Assembly (NCBI GenBank): GCA_934433135.1
Contig: CAKRZO010000016.1
Span: forward strand, 21,772 to 85,771
Source of the DNA: an uncultured Acetatifactor sp.
GTDB lineage: Bacteria; Bacillota; Clostridia; Lachnospirales; Lachnospiraceae
Direction of reading: 5' to 3'
DNA: 64,000 nucleotides
Shown in pieces: positions 1 through 7,730 of the stretch (position 1 is the first letter of the stretch; the number at the start of each line of letters is the position of its first letter). A program made the translations under genes and the position numbers. The notes under the pieces are model-generated. The model saw only the letters and a list, made by a program, of their open reading frames with translations, did no database searches and was not told the DNA's origin.

Positions 1-676
1 TGGAATTGCCCCTCTCTTTATGAATCTCTGCTCCGGAATGTCCGCCCAACAGTCCTCCTACTTCGATTTCGTAAGCGATTCCTTCCTTCTTTGTAAACGG
101 AGCAGGAATCTCGCAGTCCATTCTGACACCGCCGGCACAACTGGTAAGAAAAATTCCCTCTTCTTCCGAATCCAAGTTCAGCATCCGGTTTCCTCTCAGT
201 TCGGAAAGATCAATTTCTCTTGCTCCGTCCATTCCCACTTCTTCATCCACCGTAAAAATAACCTCCAGGGGCGGATGGGAAAGGGTATCATCATCCAAAA
301 GCGCCAGACCGTAAGCTACCGCAATGCCGTCATCTCCGCCGAGACTGGTTCCTTCGGCATAAACAGCATCGCCCTCGATTCCGAGTTTCAGCCCTTCCTT
401 CTCCATATCCATTGTGCAACCGGGTTCTTTTACGGCAACCATATCCATATGGCCCTGTAAAATCACTGCAGGGTGATCTTCGTATCCGACAGATCCGTCT
501 TTGAAAATAATGATATTTTTCATTGCATCCTGAATATAACGAAGACCCCTCTCCTTTGCAAATGCCGCCAGATAATCGCTGATCTGCTCCACATTTCCCG
601 ATCCATGGGGAATACTGCAAATTTGCTCAAAAAAAGAAAAAACATTCTTCGGTTCCAGATTGGTCAAATCTCCCAT
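1..676 (-). CDS. pepD: Aminoacyl-histidine dipeptidase PepD (M20 family), C-terminus cut by window edge
   Basis: The first 225 residues of a zinc metallopeptidase are visible, read leftward off the window edge. Motifs match the PepD/Xaa-His dipeptidase family: GHMDMV near residue 75, GGDDGIAVA around 110 and TVDEEVGMDGA around 140, followed by LNLDSEEEG and GGHSGA. These include the expected metal ligands and the catalytic glutamate region. The family hydrolyses Xaa-His and other dipeptides in the cytoplasm. The start is ATG at 676 with a GGAGG about ten bases upstream. It follows the tRNA-Gly gene. The remaining half of the protein lies outside the window, so integrity cannot be judged. Confidence 0.85.
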   Translation of the reverse strand, partial: MGDLTNLEPKNVFSFFEQICSIPHGSGNVEQISDYLAAFAKERGLRYIQDAMKNIIIFKDGSVGYEDHPAVILQGHMDMVAVKEPGCTMDMEKEGLKLGIEGDAVYAEGTSLGGDDGIAVAYGLALLDDDTLSHPPLEVIFTVDEEVGMDGAREIDLSELRGNRMLNLDSEEEGIFLTSCAGGVRMDCEIPAPFTKKEGIAYEIEVGGLLGGHSGAEIHKERGNS

Positions 677-813
677 TACAACGTATCCTCCGCTTTCTTA
701 AATATTACCGTATAACGGCGTCCTCATAATAATAGGGATAAACAGCTTCCTGTTCACCCCCTCTTATGTCCTTATGAAATATCCCATATTGAAAAACTTA
801 GTATATATTGCAA

Positions 814-884
814 AGCAGATAACGGGAATCGAACCCGCCTCTCCAGCTTGGGAAGCTAGCATTCTACCAATGAACTATATCTGC
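814..884 (-). tRNA. tRNA-Gly, anticodon CCC
   Basis: A full cloverleaf folds on the minus strand. The acceptor stem pairs GCAGATA with TATCTGC, the D arm is GTTC/GAAT, and the anticodon stem is CTAGC/GCTGG with loop TTCCCAA, giving anticodon CCC (glycine, codon GGG). The T arm is GCGGG/CCCGT with loop TTCGATT. CCA is not encoded. It has its own promoter immediately upstream. Confidence 0.93.
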
Positions 885-897
885 ACATCGCTCTGTT

Positions 898-926
898 AGT
901 GTAACATAAAACAGAGCAAATGTAAA
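898..926 (-). promoter_or_regulatory. Sigma-A promoter of tRNA-Gly
   Basis: On the minus strand TTTACA (921-926) and TACACT (898-903) are separated by 17 bases, about 13 bases before the mature tRNA. The position between rplT and the tRNA gene fits an independent promoter. Confidence 0.65.
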
Positions 927-932
927 GTATTT

Positions 933-1289
933 TTATGCAAGTTTAGACTTAGCCAGCTCAGCAAGGCTTGCAAATCCTGCTGCATCATTAACTGCCATTT
1001 CAGCAAGCATCTTTCTGTTCATATCTACTTCTGCAAGCTTCAGACCATACATAAACTTGCTGTAGGAAAGTCCGTTCAATCTTGCTGCTGCATTAATACG
1101 TGCAATCCACAACTGTCTGAACTGACGCTTTCTTTCTTTTCTTCCGGAATAAGAACTTGCCAAAGCTCTCATAACAGACTGTTTTGCAACTCTGTACTGT
1201 TTGCTTCTGGCTCCTCTGTATCCTTTTGCCAGCTTTAAGATTCTATTATGTTTTTTCTTGGCGTTCAAGCCACCTTTAATTCTTGCCAT
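933..1289 (-). CDS. rplT: 50S ribosomal protein L20
   Basis: A 118-residue basic protein with the typical L20 start MARIKGGLNAKKKHNRILK and the conserved YRGARSKQYRVAKQSVMRAL segment. L20 binds 23S rRNA early in assembly of the large subunit. It is the last gene of infC-rpmI-rplT, 22 bases after rpmI. In Firmicutes free L20 represses this operon through its leader RNA, and a matching leader with an attenuator lies upstream of infC here. Confidence 0.97.
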   Translation of the reverse strand: MARIKGGLNAKKKHNRILKLAKGYRGARSKQYRVAKQSVMRALASSYSGRKERKRQFRQLWIARINAAARLNGLSYSKFMYGLKLAEVDMNRKMLAEMAVNDAAGFASLAELAKSKLA

Positions 1290-1311
1290 GTCTTATCTCC
1301 TCCTTACCCGT

Positions 1312-1509
1312 TTATGCGTACGGTAAAATCTTCTTCATATTCTTAACATTGGTTGCATCGGTAATCGCAGGTTTTCTCAGATTACGCTTTCTCTTGGTGG
1401 ATTTCTTGGTTAAGATATGGCTCTTATAAGCTTTCGCTCTCTTCAATTTACCGGTTCCTGTTACTTTAAAACGTTTTGCAGCTGCTCTGCTTGTCTTCAT
1501 TTTTGGCAT
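1312..1509 (-). CDS. rpmI: 50S ribosomal protein L35
   Basis: A 65-residue, very basic protein beginning MPKMKTSRAAAKRFKVTGTG, the standard L35 N-terminus and length. It is a structural protein of the large ribosomal subunit. It is the middle gene of the infC-rpmI-rplT operon, with a clear AGGAGG-type site before its ATG, and is co-transcribed with its neighbours from the infC promoter. Confidence 0.97.
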   Translation of the reverse strand: MPKMKTSRAAAKRFKVTGTGKLKRAKAYKSHILTKKSTKRKRNLRKPAITDATNVKNMKKILPYA

Positions 1510-1556
1510 AACATATTCCTCCTAAACTTTTCTTTAATCTATTTTAACTGTACGGT

Positions 1557-2063
1557 TTAACGTTTTTCAGTTAAAAACATTGTCATGCTTCTTCCTTCCA
1601 CTTTCGGCGCTTTTTCCACTACAGCCACATCTGCAAGGCTCTGTGCGAAATCATCCAGGATATGCTTTGTGCTGTTCATATGTGCCATTTCACGTCCGCG
1701 GAAACGCAATGTAACTTTGACCCTATCGCCTTTGGTAAGGAACTTTCTTGCCGCACTTACCTTTGTATTCAAATCGTTGGTGTCAATATTGGGAGAAAGC
1801 CTGATTTCCTTTACTTCAATTACCTTCTGTTTCTTCTTGGCTTCTTTTTCCTTACGGGTCTGCTCATACTTATACTTCCCGTAATCCACAATTCTGCACA
1901 CCGGCGGCTTTGCTGTAGGTGCGATTTTCACCAGATCCAGCCCTGCCTCATCTGCCAGCTTCTGTGCATCTCTGGCTGACATGATTCCTAACTGCTGCCC
2001 CTCTTCTCCGATCAGACGAACCTCCCTGTCTCTGATCTGCTCATTAATCATTAATTCGCTAAT
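1557..2063 (-). CDS. infC: Translation initiation factor IF-3, AUU start codon
   Basis: A 168-residue protein containing the IF-3 N-terminal domain (MINEQIRDREVRLIGEEG region, residues 5-22) and C-terminal domain (VKEIRLSPNIDTND and MTMFLTEKR end). IF-3 binds the 30S subunit and rejects non-canonical start codons. The reading frame is open further upstream, but the only well-placed ribosome site, GGAGG at 2072-2076, lies nine bases before an ATT at 2063-2061. The first in-frame ATG downstream is too far from it. An AUU start is the known device by which IF-3 represses its own translation. It is the first gene of the infC-rpmI-rplT operon. Confidence 0.93.
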   Translation of the reverse strand: MSELMINEQIRDREVRLIGEEGQQLGIMSARDAQKLADEAGLDLVKIAPTAKPPVCRIVDYGKYKYEQTRKEKEAKKKQKVIEVKEIRLSPNIDTNDLNTKVSAARKFLTKGDRVKVTLRFRGREMAHMNSTKHILDDFAQSLADVAVVEKAPKVEGRSMTMFLTEKR

Positions 2064-2275
2064 GGCTTTGTACCTCCATAAGAAAATAGTTACTATAAGC
2101 AACAAAAAAGTGAATAGCATAACTATCCACTTACTCTGCACACCAAAAGCACCGGTACTTCACCATGCTTCATCGTCATGAACACTTACCAGCCTATCTG
2201 CCGTAAGGTGAGAGTGGATACTCTGCTTGCTGTAATAGATACATGTTTCCGAATAAATACATTCTCCTCACATGC
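2064..2275 (-). ncRNA. L20-type ribosomal protein leader of infC-rpmI-rplT
   Basis: About 200 bases of untranslated leader lie between the promoter and infC. A hairpin at 2148-2169 pairs AGCA..GGT with ACC..TGCT, and an attenuator terminator follows at 2103-2131. This is the layout of the Firmicutes L20 leader, in which L20 binding to an rRNA-like fold promotes premature termination. Family assignment rests on position, hairpins and terminator, not on a covariance search. Confidence 0.75.
2103..2131 (-). terminator. Attenuator terminator in the infC leader
   Basis: Minus-strand stem AGTGGATAG / CTATTCACT (one wobble pair), loop TTATG, followed directly by a run of T. It lies about 40 bases before the infC AUU start, so it can only act as an attenuator. 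Confidence 0.85.
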
Positions 2276-2281
2276 TTTTAC

Positions 2282-2310
2282 ATTGTACCACGTTCCGCTG
2301 CCCGTGTCAA
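2282..2310 (-). promoter_or_regulatory. Sigma-A promoter of infC-rpmI-rplT
   Basis: Consensus -35 TTGACA (2305-2310) and -10 TACAAT (2282-2287), exactly 17 bases apart, reading toward infC. It is preceded by an A-rich stretch typical of strong promoters. Confidence 0.92.
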
Positions 2311-2348
2311 GTTTTTTTTTACAAACGGTATAAGGGATAAGACTATAC

Positions 2349-2532
2349 GTAACAGTTCACACGCGCCATTCACAAAACCGCGCTTTCAGCGCTTTCTCGC
2401 TGCTTCGCAGCTGTTTGTCGTGTCTGCAAGACACGATATTCATAATAACGGCGCTCCCTTCGTACATTTACACAGGCAGTTTCTCATGCAAGCATGGAAC
2501 CTGCCTGCATAAACGTACGAGTGAACTGTAAC
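2349..2532 (+). repeat. Dispersed inverted-repeat element, copy A1 (full length)
   Basis: About 184 bases bounded by GTAACAGTTCAC and GTGAACTGTAAC. Inside are CGCGCCATTC, the hairpin CGCTTTCAGCG, a CTGCTTCGCAG hairpin, a TGTCTTGCAGACA-type hairpin and a pair GCAGGCAGGTT/AACTGCCTGTG flanking CATGCTTGCATG. Copies A2 (9475-9670) and A3 (28052-28201) share the order of parts. The left part overlaps the 3' end of the neighbouring lipoprotein gene and encodes its last 15 residues and stop. Confidence 0.85.
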
Positions 2533-3257
2533 GATAAATCCGTAAAATCGATCCGCTCTCCCAAAACTTCTGTCAGGCGGACAGCCATGGTATCTCTCTG
2601 CCCCGGTTCCGGATTCGTATTGGTATGAAACGCTCCGTAAATTCCCATAATCGATGTTCCGTCCGAAGCAAGCTCTTCAAATTCCCGCAGGAAATTGTCC
2701 GTCATCGCCTGTTCCCGGTATTCATCCGCCTCTTCATACTTATTTTTCTTATATAACTCATAGAACTGCCTCCCCTGTTTAACGGCCTCCGTTGCCAGCT
2801 CATACTCCGCGGATTCCTTTTTTCCTTCTTCCCGCAAAAGCTTAAGATACCGATACCCTGTGGAACCATACTGATGGCCGACATCCGTACCGTGAAAAAC
2901 CGTCTCCGGGCATTCTTCCTTTATTTTTTTGTAAAAATCCAATACATCCATACTCTGGGTATAGGTTCCTGCCCAATCTTTGTATAACTCCATCAGAATG
3001 TCATCCTCTTCCTGCTGCATCCACAGATTCAGATACTGTGCCGTATAATAAGACAGCTCCACAAACAGATGACGCATTCCCTCTTCTTCATAATATTGCT
3101 TCCAGACTGCAAATTCCTGATCCAGAATCTCTTTCGTATTATGTATCTCGCCGTATAAATGCGCCTTTCCCGGCTCCGGTCTCTTCTCACATCCGGTCAA
3201 TATGCTGCCGGTCAGAAGCAAAAGCACAAGCAACAGACTCCCTATTCTTTTTTTCAT
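2484..3257 (-). CDS. Putative lipoprotein with GEIH motif (ChaN/TraB-like)
   Basis: A 257-residue protein with a lipoprotein signal: MKKRIGSLLLVLLLL followed by the lipobox LTGC, so the mature protein should be anchored outside the membrane. The body contains GEIHNT near residue 35, FVELSYY near 65 and YGAFHT near 220. This G-E-x-H plus late G-x-x-H arrangement resembles the TraB/ChaN group, but I cannot assign a function. ATG 3257 is preferred over ATG 3269 because GAGG lies six bases before it. The last 15 residues and the TGA stop are encoded by repeat A1, so the original C-terminus was probably replaced. Confidence 0.6.
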   Translation of the reverse strand: MKKRIGSLLLVLLLLTGSILTGCEKRPEPGKAHLYGEIHNTKEILDQEFAVWKQYYEEEGMRHLFVELSYYTAQYLNLWMQQEEDDILMELYKDWAGTYTQSMDVLDFYKKIKEECPETVFHGTDVGHQYGSTGYRYLKLLREEGKKESAEYELATEAVKQGRQFYELYKKNKYEEADEYREQAMTDNFLREFEELASDGTSIMGIYGAFHTNTNPEPGQRDTMAVRLTEVLGERIDFTDLSLQFTRTFMQAGSMLA

Positions 3258-3344
3258 TTGAAACCTCATTTCTGCGGCTTTTTCCTTACGTTTCTTCTAC
3301 GCCGACTGCTATCGATTATAAAGCTTTCCCCAATTACTGTCAAG

Positions 3345-3371
3345 AAAAATGCGGCCCGCAGGCCGCATTTT
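3345..3371 (-). terminator. Terminator after the DUF1540 gene
   Basis: Stem ATGCGGCC / GGGCCGCAT with loop TGC and a T run on the minus strand, five bases after the DUF1540 stop. The A run on the other side makes it potentially bidirectional. Confidence 0.9.
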
Positions 3372-3375
3372 ATTC

Positions 3376-3696
3376 CTATTCTTTATCAAAAGTCGCACAT
3401 GCGGTCTCAGCGCAGCTGCATGCCCCGCATCCTTTGATATCCACATGATCCGCCGTACATTTGCAGTCATCGTTGTAGACGCATTTTTCCGCTTTGCAGT
3501 CAATGGAAATGGCCTTGCCTGCATATTCAACCGCATTGGTATAGCTGTCGCTTCCTTCTCTTCTCTGTGCAAAGCTTTCGCAGCAGGTCTCGTCCTCGCA
3601 GCAGGCTTTCTTTCCGCCTACCGTAATATCGCCCTTGCAACAATAAGTTTCTCTGTTATACGTACAATTTTCCACTAAGCATTGTAATTCTGTCAT
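3376..3696 (-). CDS. Cysteine-rich DUF1540 protein (two repeats)
   Basis: A 106-residue protein with two cysteine-rich units, each with the pattern C-x3-C-x-Y-x5-C-x-C or close to it (LQCLVENCTYNRETYCC and IDCKAEKCVYNDDCKC), each followed by a C-x3-C-type tail. This is the DUF1540 family, common in clostridia and probably metal binding; its role is unknown. ATG 3696 is chosen over an upstream in-frame ATG because GAGGAG lies just before it and family members start close to the first cysteine motif. It is a single-gene unit ending in a strong terminator. Confidence 0.85.
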   Translation of the reverse strand: MTELQCLVENCTYNRETYCCKGDITVGGKKACCEDETCCESFAQRREGSDSYTNAVEYAGKAISIDCKAEKCVYNDDCKCTADHVDIKGCGACSCAETACATFDKE

Positions 3697-3862
3697 ATTC
3701 TCCTCGCTTTCTGTGCACAATCAACTTTGTAAACACTCTCCAGTATCTGCTGATTTTTCCGAAATTATGCGATTCCCGAAAATATCTATTGATTTTTTTT
3801 TCATTCCATGATAGGCTTTTTTTAGTTTTTTACGACATTTCATAAAGAAGGAACAGAGGATA

Positions 3863-5341
3863 ATGAAGACAGGATTTGATAATGAAAAATATTTAAAAAT
3901 GCAGTCAGAGCATATCATGGAGCGAATCAGCCAGTTCGATAATAAATTGTACCTGGAATTCGGCGGCAAGCTTTTTGATGATTTTCATGCCAGCCGGGTG
4001 CTGCCCGGTTTTGCCGCAGACAGTAAGCTCCAGATGCTTATGCAGCTTGCACCGCAGGCAGAAATCGTTATGGTAGTCAGCGCATCTGATATTGAAAAAA
4101 ACAAAATCCGGGCGGACTTAGGCATTACCTATGATAATGATGTCATCCGCCTGATTCGGGAATTCCAGTCCCGCGGCCTGTATGTCGGCAGCGTTGTCTT
4201 AACCAAATTTGCCGGACAGCCACGTGCCTGCCAGTTCCAGAAACAGCTTGAAAACCTGGGAATCACCGTTTACCATCACTATCTGATCCCCGGTTATCCC
4301 ACAAATGTTCCTTTGATTGTCAGTGAAGAAGGTTACGGAAAAAATGACTATATTGAAACAACAAGACCCTTAGTCGTTGTTACGGCTCCCGGTCCCGGAA
4401 GCGGCAAGATGAGCACCTGCCTGTCACAGCTTTATCATGAACACAAGCGCGGGATCCGGGCAGGTTATGCCAAATACGAGACTTTTCCCATCTGGAATCT
4501 TCCTTTAAAGCACCCTGTAAATCTGGCTTATGAAGCAGCTACGGCGGATTTAAACGACATTAACATGATCGACCCTTTCCATCTGGAGGCATACGGCGAA
4601 ACGACCGTAAATTACAACCGGGATGTGGAGATCTTCCCGGTATTGAATGCTATTTTTGAACAAATTTTCGGCAAAGGCCAGAGTCCTTACAAGTCTCCTA
4701 CCGACATGGGAGTCAATATGGCAGGCAATTGCATTTTTGACGATGAAGCCTGTAAAGAAGCCTCCCGCCAGGAAATCATCCGCAGATATTATCATGCTGT
4801 TACCGGCGTTGCCAACGGCACCAGAACCGAAGAAGAAGCTTTTAAGACGGAACTCCTTATGCGTCAGGAACAGCTTACCGTATACGACCGCGCTACCGTA
4901 AAACCGGCTTTGGACAGAGCCTTTGAGACCGGTGCGCCCGCAGTAGCCCTGCAGCTTCCGGACGGGCGGATCATCACGGGTAAAACAGGTTCTCTGTTAG
5001 GACCCAGCGCAGCCGTTCTTTTGAATGCCTTAAAGGAACTGGCAGGGCTTCCTCACGAAGAACACATCATTTCTCCGGAAGCCATCGAACCGATCCAGCG
5101 CCTGAAGACGTGTTATCTCGGCGGCAAAAATCCCCGTCTTCATTCGGACGAAGTTCTGATTGCACTTTCTGTAACCGCTGCAGAACATAAAGAAGCGGCT
5201 CTTGCACTTTCACAGCTTTCCAAATTAAAAGGATGCCAGGTCCACTCCAGTGTGATGCTTCCTTCCGTGGACAGACGTATTTTCCAGAAGCTGGAATGCG
5301 ATGTCACCTGTGAGGCTGTCACCCACAAGACCATTTCCTAA
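3863..5341 (+). CDS. DUF1846 family protein
   Basis: A 492-residue protein that matches the DUF1846 family over its full usual length. It opens MKTGFDNEKYLKMQSEHI and carries the conserved LYLEFGGKLFDDFHASRVLPGF stretch (residues about 30-52, split here as LYLEFGGKLFDDFH and ASRVLPGF) and APGPGSGKMSTCLSQLYHE (about 175-193). The glycine-rich APGPGSGK looks like a nucleotide-binding loop, but no activity is established that I know of. It is one of two plus-strand genes in the window. A site AGAGGATA precedes the ATG. It ends at a shared terminator facing thrS. Confidence 0.88.
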   Translation: MKTGFDNEKYLKMQSEHIMERISQFDNKLYLEFGGKLFDDFHASRVLPGFAADSKLQMLMQLAPQAEIVMVVSASDIEKNKIRADLGITYDNDVIRLIREFQSRGLYVGSVVLTKFAGQPRACQFQKQLENLGITVYHHYLIPGYPTNVPLIVSEEGYGKNDYIETTRPLVVVTAPGPGSGKMSTCLSQLYHEHKRGIRAGYAKYETFPIWNLPLKHPVNLAYEAATADLNDINMIDPFHLEAYGETTVNYNRDVEIFPVLNAIFEQIFGKGQSPYKSPTDMGVNMAGNCIFDDEACKEASRQEIIRRYYHAVTGVANGTRTEEEAFKTELLMRQEQLTVYDRATVKPALDRAFETGAPAVALQLPDGRIITGKTGSLLGPSAAVLLNALKELAGLPHEEHIISPEAIEPIQRLKTCYLGGKNPRLHSDEVLIALSVTAAEHKEAALALSQLSKLKGCQVHSSVMLPSVDRRIFQKLECDVTCEAVTHKTIS

Positions 5342-5376
5342 AAAAGCGGCGGGATTTGCTTTCCCGCCGCTTTTTC
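5342..5376. terminator. Bidirectional terminator between DUF1846 gene and thrS
   Basis: Stem GCGGCGGGA / TTCCCGCCGC with loop TTTGCT, flanked by A5 on the left and T5 on the right, so it can stop transcription arriving from both convergent genes. Confidence 0.93.
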
Positions 5377-5388
5377 TTGTATTTATTC

Positions 5389-7347
5389 TTATTTTTCCTG
5401 CTGCACTTCTTCTTTACGGATTTCCTTGGTCCGGATTTCTTTGCAAATCTGGTCTATGAATTCCTCCGGCTTCTTGCTCCCTTCATCACCGGCAAACCGG
5501 CTGCGGACAGATACGGTTCCTTCTTCTTCCTCTTTCTGTCCTACTACCAGCATATAAGGGATTTTGTCCAGTCTGGCTTCCCGGATCTTGAAGCCGATCT
5601 TTTCGGAACGCTGATCGGTCGTTGCCAGAATACCGTTGTCCTTCAGCTGCTCTTCCACTTTCCGTGCGTAATCTGCATATTTCTCGGAAATCGGCAGAAC
5701 ACGTACCTGTTCCGGACACAGCCAGGTCGGGAATTTCCCTTCGTATTTTTCAATCAGCCATGCAAGCGTTCTTTCATAGCATCCCACGGAAGTTCTGTGA
5801 ATGATATAAGGACGTACTTTATCACCGTTCTGGTCGATATAATACATATCAAACTGCTCGGCAAGCACCGCATCCCACTGTATGGTAATCATGGTATCTT
5901 CTTTGCCGTATACGTTTTTGGCCTGAATATCTACCTTAGGACCGTAAAAAGCAGCTTCTCCTTCTGCTTCATAAAAAGGAATTCCCAGCTCATTGAGAAC
6001 CTGACGGATATGTCCCTGTGTTTCTTCCCAGACAGATTCATCTCCGATATACTTCTCTTTGTTATTCGGATCCCATTTGGAAAGACGGTACGTAACATCA
6101 TCCCCTACTCCAAGCGTATCCAGGCAATACTTGGCAAGCGCCAGACATCCTTTGAATTCTTCCACCATCTGATCCGGTCTTACAATCAGGTGTCCTTCGG
6201 AAATCGTGAACTGTCTGACACGTGTCAGTCCATGCATTTCTCCGGAATCTTCGTTTCTGAATAACGTGGAAGTCTCGCCGTAACGCATGGGCAGGTCTCT
6301 GTAAGACTTCTGGCTTGCCTTGTATACATAGTATTGGAACGGGCAAGTCATGGGACGCAGAGCCATAACTTCCTTATCCTTCTCTTCATCTCCCAGTACA
6401 AACATACCTTCTTTATAATGATCCCAATGCCCGGAAATCTTATAAAGATCGCTCTTTGCCATCAAAGGAGTCTTCGTGCGGACATACCCTCTGCGCTCTT
6501 CTTCATCTTCAATCCACCGCTGCAGCGTCTGCACAATCTTAGCCCCCTTGGGCATCAGAAGCGGAAGACCCTGACCGATTACATCTACGGTAGTAAACAG
6601 TTCCATTTCCCGTCCGAGCTTGTTATGATCTCTGTTTTTAATATTTTCCAGATATTCCAGATATTCCTCCAGCTCTTCTTTTTTCAGAAAGGCCGTTCCG
6701 TAAATTCTCTGCAACATGGCATTTTCAGACTTGCCTCTCCAGTAAGCTCCGGAAGAAGATGTCAGTTTAAATGCCTTGATAGGCTTTGTGCTCATTAAGT
6801 GCGGTCCTGCGCAAAGATCCACAAACTCTCCCTGACGATAGAAGGAAATCTCCGCATCCTCCGGCAGATCCCGAATCAGTTCTACCTTGTAAGGCTCCTG
6901 TCTTTCTTCCATAAGTTGAATGGCTTCCTGTCTGGGAAGGGTAAAGCGCTCCAGTCTGTCACCCTTTTTGATGATCTTCTTCATCTCGGCTTCCAACCGG
7001 TCCAGATCCTCTCTGGAGAACGGTTCATGATCAAAATCGTAGTAAAAACCATTTTCAATGCTGGGGCCGATGGTCAGCTTAGCATCCGAAAACAGGTTCT
7101 TTACAGCCTGTGCCAATACATGAGAAGCGGTATGTCTGTAAACGGCAAGCCCTTCTTTCTCTGCCGCTGTCAAAATTTCCAATGCGCAGTCTTCGTTCAG
7201 CACTGTCCTTAAATCCTTCACAACACCGTCCACCTTACCACAGCAGGCTGCTCTTGCCAGCCCTTCACTGATATCCGATGCGATTTCATAAATGCTCTTT
7301 CCTTCGGAATACTCTTTCACGCTTCCGTCTTTTAATGTAATCTTCAT
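5389..7347 (-). CDS. thrS: Threonyl-tRNA synthetase
   Basis: A 652-residue class II synthetase of standard length. Order: TGS domain (residues 1-60, LKDGSVKEYSEGKSIYEIA), editing domain with HTASHVLAQAV near 73 and a late DLCAGPH, catalytic core with MRPMTCPFQYYVY and MRYGETSTLFRNE, and motif 3 HRTSVGCYERTLAWLIE near 530, then the anticodon-binding domain. It charges tRNA-Thr with threonine and clears mischarged serine. AAAGGAAG precedes the ATG. Expression is controlled by the T-box leader upstream, which reads uncharged tRNA-Thr. Confidence 0.98.
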   Translation of the reverse strand: MKITLKDGSVKEYSEGKSIYEIASDISEGLARAACCGKVDGVVKDLRTVLNEDCALEILTAAEKEGLAVYRHTASHVLAQAVKNLFSDAKLTIGPSIENGFYYDFDHEPFSREDLDRLEAEMKKIIKKGDRLERFTLPRQEAIQLMEERQEPYKVELIRDLPEDAEISFYRQGEFVDLCAGPHLMSTKPIKAFKLTSSSGAYWRGKSENAMLQRIYGTAFLKKEELEEYLEYLENIKNRDHNKLGREMELFTTVDVIGQGLPLLMPKGAKIVQTLQRWIEDEEERRGYVRTKTPLMAKSDLYKISGHWDHYKEGMFVLGDEEKDKEVMALRPMTCPFQYYVYKASQKSYRDLPMRYGETSTLFRNEDSGEMHGLTRVRQFTISEGHLIVRPDQMVEEFKGCLALAKYCLDTLGVGDDVTYRLSKWDPNNKEKYIGDESVWEETQGHIRQVLNELGIPFYEAEGEAAFYGPKVDIQAKNVYGKEDTMITIQWDAVLAEQFDMYYIDQNGDKVRPYIIHRTSVGCYERTLAWLIEKYEGKFPTWLCPEQVRVLPISEKYADYARKVEEQLKDNGILATTDQRSEKIGFKIREARLDKIPYMLVVGQKEEEEGTVSVRSRFAGDEGSKKPEEFIDQICKEIRTKEIRKEEVQQEK

Positions 7348-7389
7348 AACAGTAACTTCCTTTCTGTCGGCAAACGACTCTGTAATCTA

Positions 7390-7690
7390 TACGACAAAAA
7401 GTCCCTTGCAATCTATTCTTGCAAGGGACGTAATTTTTACGCGGTTCCACCCTTTTTGCCGACCTGCTTCTTCTGCCGCAAACCAATCCTTTTGCCAGCT
7501 CTGCTGTCGACCTCTCATTCTGCAGATAACGGCTGCTGCCGGGCTTTGTTAAAGCCACTCCGGGATGGTCTTCAAATCATTCCGGCAAAACTGCTTTCAG
7601 CTCGGGTTCTTCCCGGCAGTTCTCTCTGCTGCTTTCCTGATCCTACTCTTCCCTTCAACGTTTTATTGCAATAGAACTCTTTTGTTGTGA
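7390..7690 (-). ncRNA. T-box leader of thrS (specifier ACC, Thr)
   Basis: The conserved T-box AGGGTGGAACCGCG lies at 7440-7453. Stem I can be traced: base helix GGGA/TCCC, AGTA on the 5' side, helix GGATCA/TGATTT, and on the 3' side GAAG-ACC-A, placing the specifier codon ACC at 7567-7569. ACC is a threonine codon, matching the downstream gene. The terminator at 7394-7429 has stem GTCCCTTGCA / TGCAAGGGAC with a T run. Uncharged tRNA-Thr would stabilise the antiterminator made with the T-box. Confidence 0.95.
7394..7429 (-). terminator. T-box-controlled terminator before thrS
   Basis: Perfect 10-bp stem GTCCCTTGCA/TGCAAGGGAC, loop AGAATAGAT-type, followed by TTTTTG on the minus strand. Its 5' half is just downstream of the T-box so the two structures can exclude each other. 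Confidence 0.93.
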
Positions 7691-7694
7691 CAAC

Positions 7695-7723
7695 AGTTTA
7701 CCTCTTTTTTGTGATTTTGTAAA
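7695..7723 (-). promoter_or_regulatory. Sigma-A promoter of thrS
   Basis: TTTACA (7718-7723) and TAAACT (7695-7700) with a 17-base spacer on the minus strand, just before the start of the T-box leader. Confidence 0.6.
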
Positions 7724-7730
7724 GTAGTTT

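Noticed and set aside
889..917. Inverted repeat GCTCTGTT/AACAGAGC considered as an rplT terminator
   Set aside because: It has no T run and overlaps a well-spaced promoter for the tRNA; the latter explains the conserved sequence better.
5356..6264. Plus-strand open frame of 302 codons rich in Phe and Leu
   Set aside because: Antisense to thrS; Phe-rich content reflects the reverse of Glu/Lys codons.
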